10,459 nt of DNA, from assembly GCA_021163705.1 (NCBI GenBank), contig JAGGTO010000047.1, forward strand, positions 1 to 10,459. The letters are read 5' to 3'. Both the position numbers and the translations under genes were made by a program. The notes under the pieces are model-generated. The model did no database searches. It was not told where the DNA came from and saw nothing but the letters and a program-made list of their open reading frames with translations. Positions 7,207-10,459 of this stretch are shown here, piece by piece. Position 1 is the stretch's first letter. Each line of letters opens with the position of its first letter. The stretch is from Thermoplasmata archaeon. GTDB lineage: Archaea; Thermoplasmatota; Thermoplasmata; Thermoplasmatales; Aciduliprofundaceae.

Positions 7207-7663
7207 CTTCTTCCCCCATAAGCTCCCTTATCTTTCTCTCAATCCTCTCCGTATGAGATCCATACCAGTAAATTCTTCCACACTTGGGGCACATGTAAAA
7301 TTCATCCTGATGCTCATATACATACTCAGGAACTTTATCTTTTATTTCCCTCTTATCCACTTTCACAAGAGGCACATTGCATATGGAGCACCGCGATAAT
7401 AAAGAATCCGTATTAAGATGAAATCTATTTATCACAAATTTCAGCTGCTCCTCATAATTCTCACTTTTTATATATATCCCTCCAGATCTTTTTGCAAGCT
7501 CCTTATCTCTTGTTAGAAGAATTCTTCCCTCTTTCCGGGCTATTTCCATAATCTCATCATCACTCATCCTTCCTGTTGGATAATATGTATCGTATCCCAT
7601 GAAACGGAGATATTTTGCCAGCTTCCCCAGCATATGGTCCACTACGAACTTCACAACCCTCAT
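7196..7663 (-). CDS. Mut7-C (PIN-like) RNase domain protein with zinc ribbon
   Basis: The product is 155 residues. The N-terminal Mut7-C domain begins KFVVDHMLGKLAKYLRFMGYD (about 5-25), with the invariant D9 and MLGKLA. It continues with SDDEIMEIARKEGRILLTRD (D53 in TRD) as second acidic site. Mut7-C belongs to the PIN-like nuclease fold and is predicted to cut RNA. The C-terminus carries a zinc ribbon: CSIC (C92, C95) and CPKC (C125, C128), then the characteristic RIYWYGSH (130-137). Length and arrangement match the common stand-alone archaeal/bacterial form. It is immediately upstream of pelota with an 11-nt overlap, so a role in decay of mRNAs on stalled ribosomes is possible; that is inference only. 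Confidence 0.92.
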   Translation of the reverse strand: MRVVKFVVDHMLGKLAKYLRFMGYDTYYPTGRMSDDEIMEIARKEGRILLTRDKELAKRSGGIYIKSENYEEQLKFVINRFHLNTDSLLSRCSICNVPLVKVDKREIKDKVPEYVYEHQDEFYMCPKCGRIYWYGSHTERIERKIRELMGEEDED

Positions 7664-7677
7664 AATTGCAACACTGA

Positions 7678-7690
7678 ATTTAATATTTTA
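7678..7690 (-). promoter_or_regulatory. Possible TATA box for the RNase-pelota operon
   Basis: In the 40-nt gap, reading on the minus strand, TAAAATATTAAAT is centred 21-25 nt before ATG 7663 and no Shine-Dalgarno is present. This is compatible with a leaderless transcript. The box is a loose match, and read-through from the phosphoesterase gene is equally possible. Confidence 0.4.
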
Positions 7691-7703
7691 GCTGCATTTT
7701 TAT

Positions 7704-8411
7704 CTAAACTTTTCCATTTCTGAGTATGTAGATTAATTTCTCTCTGTAATTTCTATCTTTCACAACCTCTCTTAATTTTCTTATTGTATTTTCAACAGGA
7801 TATGGCACTCTCTTAAGCTCTAATTTACCATTCTCATATATGGCATACGATGCACGGGGATCTCCATCTCTGGGCTGTCCCACACTGCCAGGATTCAAAT
7901 ACATCAAACTTTCATACTGTCCAATCAGAGGATAATGAGTGTGTCCAAATAGTAAATAATCTGCATGAATTATTCCACCTATTTCATTACGCATGCACTC
8001 TGGCATAAAATCAAACATATAACCATACAAGGGATCTGCAGGACATCCATGCACAAAATAGAACTCACGATAATCGATATGCAACTCCTTCTTCAGAGGC
8101 AGAGATTTTAGAAATTTTAAATCTTCCTGAGTAAGAAATCTTTGAGTTATATTTTCTCTAGTATATACACTCACATCGTGGGTTCTCTCCCCGCATCCGC
8201 AATCCACTCCAAAGGCATTTGCGTAATCATGATTTCCCATAATCCAAATCTCGGGTTTCAGCTCCCTCAGTATATCAAGCACTATGTGGGGCTCTGGTCC
8301 GTAGTCCGTTAAATCTCCCAGGAACCAGATAGCATCATATTTCTCCCTATTCAACACCGTTCTCAGGGCATCTGCATTACCATGAATATCCGAAATTATG
8401 AGGATTCTCAT
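7704..8411 (-). CDS. Calcineurin-like metallophosphoesterase (YfcE/MJ0936-like)
   Basis: The product is 235 residues from ATG 8411. All metal-site motifs of the calcineurin-like fold are seen in order: DIHGN (D8, H10), GDLTDYGP (D33), GNHD (N60, H61), the later His in FVHGCP (H121), and GHTH (H157, H159). The NPGSVGQPRDG stretch follows, as in the YfcE/MJ0936 group. Members hydrolyse phosphodiesters or phosphomonoesters with two bound metal ions (often Mn or Ni); the physiological substrate is unknown. I chose ATG 8411 because AGGTGA (8417-8422) lies 5 nt upstream; a GTG at 8420 would overlap this ribosome-binding site. It sits directly after a small basic ORF whose stop overlaps the ribosome-binding site, suggesting coupling. 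Confidence 0.93.
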   Translation of the reverse strand: MRILIISDIHGNADALRTVLNREKYDAIWFLGDLTDYGPEPHIVLDILRELKPEIWIMGNHDYANAFGVDCGCGERTHDVSVYTRENITQRFLTQEDLKFLKSLPLKKELHIDYREFYFVHGCPADPLYGYMFDFMPECMRNEIGGIIHADYLLFGHTHYPLIGQYESLMYLNPGSVGQPRDGDPRASYAIYENGKLELKRVPYPVENTIRKLREVVKDRNYREKLIYILRNGKV

Positions 8412-8416
8412 TTGAA

Positions 8417-8422
8417 TCACCT
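8417..8422 (-). promoter_or_regulatory. Ribosome-binding site deciding the phosphoesterase start
   Basis: AGGTGA on the minus strand, 5 nt before ATG 8411. Its TGA is also the stop codon of the 29-codon ORF upstream, so terminating ribosomes would sit on the next gene's initiation region. Confidence 0.6.
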
Positions 8423-8506
8423 TTTAGATTTCTTTATTCTTCTGAAGCGCCATCTCCATCCTGCCCCTGAAAGGCGAGCTGGAGATCCAATTGCCTGCTC
8501 GTACAT
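8417..8506 (-). CDS. Small basic protein (29 aa), probable leaderless ORF upstream of the phosphoesterase
   Basis: A 29-codon ORF begins at ATG 8506 (MYEQAIGSPARLSGAG) and ends WRWRFRRIKKSKR at a TGA lying inside the phosphoesterase ribosome-binding site. Three points support it. A TATA-like TTTAATAAAT (8528-8537) is centred 26 nt before the ATG, the spacing expected for a leaderless archaeal mRNA. The stop is coupled to the next gene's start. The segment is visibly more GC-rich than the AT-rich flanks. The C-terminal half has 8 basic residues in its last 13 plus two Trp and a Phe, which suggests RNA or ribosome binding. I do not recognise the protein. Alternatives are a regulatory leader peptide or a non-coding 5' leader. 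Confidence 0.5.
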   Translation of the reverse strand: MYEQAIGSPARLSGAGWRWRFRRIKKSKR

Positions 8507-8527
8507 AAAAGCGCAAAATCCACCAAA

Positions 8528-8537
8528 ATTTATTAAA
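8528..8537 (-). promoter_or_regulatory. TATA box for the small ORF-phosphoesterase operon
   Basis: Minus-strand TTTAATAAAT centred near 8532, 26 nt from ATG 8506. It lies back to back with the + strand promoter at 8567-8576, so one intergenic region serves both divergent units. Confidence 0.55.
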
Positions 8538-8566
8538 CTTACTCACACCATATCATCCGACGAATG

Positions 8567-8576
8567 TTTTATATAT
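8567..8576 (+). promoter_or_regulatory. TATA box for the ATPase gene (leaderless)
   Basis: TTTTATATAT, an excellent archaeal TATA match, is centred about 26.5 nt before ATG 8598. There is no Shine-Dalgarno before that ATG, so transcription likely starts at the start codon. An 8-mer ACTTACTC occurs on either side of this TATA box, at 8537-8544 and 8584-8591. A related complement GTAAGTTTA lies just inside the gene (8611-8619). These could be operator half-sites. Confidence 0.7.
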
Positions 8577-8597
8577 TGAGTTTACTTACTCTAAAGT

Positions 8598-9950
8598 ATG
8601 ATACTCCTGGGTAAGTTTATTGACCGGAACAATGAAATTGATTACCTCCGAAACAAATATGGTGGCGAAAAAGCGGAGCTAATAGTGATTTATGGGAGGA
8701 GAAGAATTGGTAAAACATATATTTTACAGAGATTTTTGCAGGAGGTTGGAGGACTATATCTACTTGCAGAGGAGAGTGAAAATGTAATCCTTGATTTTTC
8801 GGAGAGATTGGCAGAGTTCTTCAATGATTCTTTTCTTATTGAGAACCCAATACGCACCTGGCGCGCTTTTTTCACATACCTCGGAGAGAGAGCAAAGAAT
8901 GAAAGGGTAGTGGTCGTGATTGATGAAGTTCAGTATATCGTGAAGATACACAAGAATTTCCTATCGGTTCTGCAGAAATACTGGGACACTCAACTGGCAA
9001 ATGGAAAAATTATGCTTATTCTCTGCGGCTCACTTGTTTCCTTTATGGAAGGAATAATGTCCTATTCCTCACCTATATACGGCAGAAGAACCGGCGGTTG
9101 GGAAGTGAAGGAGATGCATTACTACGACTGTGCGAAGTTTCATAATTTACAGAGGGAACGGGTAATTGAAATCTACTCCGTGTTTGGAGGTGTGCCGCAG
9201 TATTGGAGCGATTACAACCCCGAGAAGGGGTTCTGGGAAAATTTAAGGGATTTAATTATTCAAAAAGGCGCAAAGTATCACGATGAACCGAGATACCTCC
9301 TCAAAATGGAGTTGAGAGATATAGCGAGATACTTCTCTATTCTACGCGCGATAGCATCGGGTTATACAACATTCGGTAAGATAGCGGATAAGAGTGGGAT
9401 AGATACAAACTCTCTCGGAAAGTATCTATCGGTGCTTGAGAATCTGAATTATGTGGAGGTGGAGTATTCTATTGGAAGCAGAAGAGGAGGGATTTACAGG
9501 ATAAAGGATAATCTATTCAACTTCTGGTTCAGATTCATTTACCCTCATCGCTCCGAAATTGAAATGAATATTGATATTGTTCCACGAATAAAGAGAGATT
9601 TCAATCTGTATGTGGGAGAGAGATTTGAGGGCATCGCAAAGGAGTTCCTTATAAAGATGAATGCGGAGGGAAAACTCCCGGATATATATACGGAATTCGG
9701 CAGATGGTGGCACAAAGGAGAGGAAATAGATATCGTGGCGGTGGGAGAAAAATCATTACTGATAGCTGAGGTGAAGTGGAAAGATATGGAAGAGCAGGAT
9801 ATAAAGAGAATCATTGCCAAATTAGAGAAAAAAAGATTGAATTTACCCATTCAGAGAGAAACAACATATTATTGCGTAATTGCCAGGAAAATAAAGAACA
9901 AAAAATTAGATGAAAACATATTGCTCTATGACTTGTCTGATTTGCTTTAA
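8598..9950 (+). CDS. Archaeal ATPase (ATPase_2 AAA+) with C-terminal DUF234 nuclease-like domain
   Basis: The product is 450 residues, full length for the family. It opens with the family's FIDRNNEIDYL start motif (7-17). The P-loop YGRRRIGKT is at 32-40, Walker B VVVVIDEVQ at 104-112 and a sensor-type LILCGSLVSFMEG at about 140-152. A lid follows, then a winged-helix region (about 245-300: FGKIADKSGIDTNSLGKYLSVL, then LNYVEVE). The C-terminal DUF234 domain (about 335-430) contains EEIDIVAV with D378 and LLIAEVKW with E391 and K393, the pattern of the PD-(D/E)xK nuclease superfamily. These ATPases are abundant, often patchily distributed and expanded in archaeal genomes. Their function is not established; mobile or defence-like roles have been considered. 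Neighbours differ in orientation and a decayed relative lies 136 nt downstream. Confidence 0.93.
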   Translation: MILLGKFIDRNNEIDYLRNKYGGEKAELIVIYGRRRIGKTYILQRFLQEVGGLYLLAEESENVILDFSERLAEFFNDSFLIENPIRTWRAFFTYLGERAKNERVVVVIDEVQYIVKIHKNFLSVLQKYWDTQLANGKIMLILCGSLVSFMEGIMSYSSPIYGRRTGGWEVKEMHYYDCAKFHNLQRERVIEIYSVFGGVPQYWSDYNPEKGFWENLRDLIIQKGAKYHDEPRYLLKMELRDIARYFSILRAIASGYTTFGKIADKSGIDTNSLGKYLSVLENLNYVEVEYSIGSRRGGIYRIKDNLFNFWFRFIYPHRSEIEMNIDIVPRIKRDFNLYVGERFEGIAKEFLIKMNAEGKLPDIYTEFGRWWHKGEEIDIVAVGEKSLLIAEVKWKDMEEQDIKRIIAKLEKKRLNLPIQRETTYYCVIARKIKNKKLDENILLYDLSDLL

Positions 9951-10052
9951 ATTAAAAATTTTGCAAGATTTTCTCAGAACTCCGCGTGGATTTCCATAAA
10001 CGGAGAACCATATTTTATTGGCTCTACATCGGAGGGGTTATACCGCAAACTC
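9951..10052. other. Intergenic stretch after the ATPase; weak T-tracts and a small hairpin, possible coding relic on the minus strand
   Basis: T4 tracts at 9959-9962 and 9969-9972 could end ATPase transcription. An interrupted hairpin pairs CTCCG (9980-9984) with CGGAG (10001-10005) and TGGA (9987-9990) with TCCA (9993-9996). On the minus strand a frame ending at a TGA at 9974 reads YNPSDVEPIKYGSPFMEI, protein-like but with no plausible start, since upstream it runs into the inverted repeat. It may be the broken end of a gene. Confidence 0.3.
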
Positions 10053-10094
10053 AATAAACATACCGTAATAATGATTATTATGGTAATGTTTATT
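10053..10094. repeat. 42-bp near-perfect inverted repeat overlapping the start of the ATPase relic
   Basis: The left arm, AATAAACATACC followed by GTAATAAT (10053-10072), pairs with the right arm ATTATTATGGTA (10074-10085) then TGTTTATT (10087-10094). The single central base is G10073. There are 19 Watson-Crick pairs, one G-T pair (10065/10081) and one unpaired A (10086). The right arm contains the first codons of the relic (ATG TTT ATT). It could be an operator for autoregulation, an attachment or recombination site, or the end of a mobile segment. The arms are AT-rich, but 20 bp of pairing is well beyond chance in this window. Confidence 0.85.
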
Positions 10095-10238
10095 AACAGG
10101 AAGCATGAGATGAAAACTCTTGAGGAAATAGCCAGATCGGAGAGGGCGTAGCTTGTGCTCGTGTACCGCAGGAGAAGAGTCGGAAAGAGCACATTGCTCA
10201 TAGAATTTGCCTGGAACTGGAAGATATCCAAAGAATGA
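10086..10238 (+). pseudogene. Decayed 5' fragment of a second ATPase_2-family gene
   Basis: Reading from ATG 10086 gives MFINRKHEMKTLEEIA, then RSERA, an in-frame TAG (10149-10151), then LVLVYRRRRVGKSTLLIEF. It ends at a TGA (10236-10238) after about 50 codons. This aligns without gaps to the start of the ATPase at 8598 (FIDRNNEIDYL ... EKAELIVIYGRRRIGKTYILQRF). The TAG stands at the position of Glu27 there, one base from GAG. The first Gly of the P-loop is Arg (CGC, one base from GGC). Nothing of the rest of the AAA+ domain follows, so the 3' part is deleted. The fragment is a relic from another copy of this expanded family, not an exact duplicate of the neighbour. Confidence 0.88.
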
Positions 10239-10313
10239 TCGCCTTTAAATGAAAACATTTTCCAGCTTCCTCTTCATCACTCACCGTACTTTGCTATGGC
10301 ACTCCACTCGCAC

Positions 10314-10459
10314 CTATTTTGGCTCTTTCTCCTCTTCTTCGATAAGCTTCATTATGTGCCACACTATATTCATTCCTGCAATCATCTCAGGATATAGGAC
10401 TTCATCTGCAATCTCTTCCAGCATTTTTCTCTCTTTCTCATGATGAACTCTTGCTATTA
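10314..10459 (-). CDS. C-terminal end of an unrecognised gene running off the right edge
   Basis: On the minus strand a frame is open from the window edge to a TAG at 10314-10316, about 47 codons. It reads IARVHHEKERKMLEEIADEV, then LYPEMIAGMNIVWHIMKLI, ending in EEEEKEPK. Charged helical composition, codon choice like the neighbours (AGA, GAG, ATA) and a natural acidic/basic tail make it look genuine. No family is recognised. It is convergent with the ATPase relic; the 75 nt between them (10239-10313) show no gene, only a short GAAAACATTTTC palindrome at 10251-10262. Confidence 0.6.
   Translation of the reverse strand, partial: IARVHHEKERKMLEEIADEVLYPEMIAGMNIVWHIMKLIEEEEKEPK

Noticed and set aside
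6751..7221. Plus-strand 156-codon frame opposite pelota
   Set aside because: It lies wholly over the well-supported pelota gene and gives a low-complexity, Leu/Ser-rich product with no motifs.
8447..8514. Possible structured RNA: ATCTCCA/TGGAGAT stem (8452-8458, 8480-8486) and CGAGC/GCTCG (8475-8479, 8497-8501)
   Set aside because: The two stems interlock rather than form one fold, there is no tRNA or box C/D pattern, and the small basic ORF explains the raised GC. A leader structure is still possible.
8382..8579. Plus-strand 65-codon frame across the intergenic region
   Set aside because: It starts inside the phosphoesterase gene antisense and has no promoter or ribosome-binding site; the opposite strand offers a better explained small ORF.
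9980..10005. Hairpin after the ATPase gene as a rho-independent terminator
   Set aside because: The stem is interrupted on both sides and has no T-tract right after it; archaeal termination relies mainly on T-tracts, and those precede it.
9974..10258. Full 94-codon minus-strand frame over the ATPase relic
   Set aside because: Most of it is antisense to the recognisable ATPase fragment and reads through the palindrome as poly-Ile; only its last part looks protein-like and is reported separately as a possible relic.
1..10459. CRISPR array, tRNA/rRNA genes or a complete insertion sequence
   Set aside because: No regularly spaced repeats, no cloverleaf-like segments and no transposase motifs were seen on either strand.

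Overview
The window looks like a piece of chromosome from a thermophilic archaeon. It carries an archaeal/eukaryal-type Pelota (Dom34) gene, an archaeal ATPase of the ATPase_2/DUF234 class, AT-rich TATA boxes about 26 nt upstream of start codons (leaderless pattern), AGA/AGG-dominated arginine codons and dense gene packing. A member of the Thermoplasmatota such as an Aciduliprofundum (DHVE2) relative would fit, but that assignment is an inference from overall character, not from a marker-gene comparison.

Left region (about 1-2300, + strand). A secreted-looking, caspase/legumain-like cysteine peptidase carries four Asp-rich calcium-binding (thrombospondin type 3-like) repeats and a C-terminal EF-hand-like loop. 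Its N-terminus looks incomplete or out of frame near the window edge. It overlaps by ATGA a lamin-tail-domain protein with a signal peptide and a C-terminal membrane anchor. Together they look like a cell-surface pair.

Centre (about 2330-6271, + strand). Five tightly coupled genes form a MoxR/DUF58 cluster: a DUF4129-type membrane protein, a small two-TM protein with a helical cytoplasmic tail, a MoxR AAA+ ATPase, a DUF58 protein with a degenerate MIDAS motif, and a polytopic membrane protein. A TATA box precedes the first gene. Two T-tracts follow the last, which ends in a 42-nt tail-to-tail overlap with pelota.

Right-centre (6214-8506, - strand). Reading leftward from a shared intergenic region there are: a previously overlooked 29-codon, very basic, probably leaderless small ORF; a calcineurin-like phosphoesterase translationally coupled to it; then, behind its own weak promoter, a Mut7-C (PIN-like) RNase with a zinc ribbon; then pelota, overlapping the RNase by 11 nt. 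The RNase-pelota pair suggests ribosome rescue linked to RNA decay.

Right region (8567-10459). A divergent leaderless promoter drives a complete ATPase_2/DUF234 gene (AAA+ domain, winged helix, PD-(D/E)xK-type motif). Downstream lies a decayed copy of the start of another such ATPase, with an amber stop and a damaged Walker A, preceded by and overlapping a 42-bp near-perfect inverted repeat. The 3' end of an unrecognised minus-strand gene enters from the right edge.

No rRNA, tRNA, CRISPR array or complete insertion sequence was seen.
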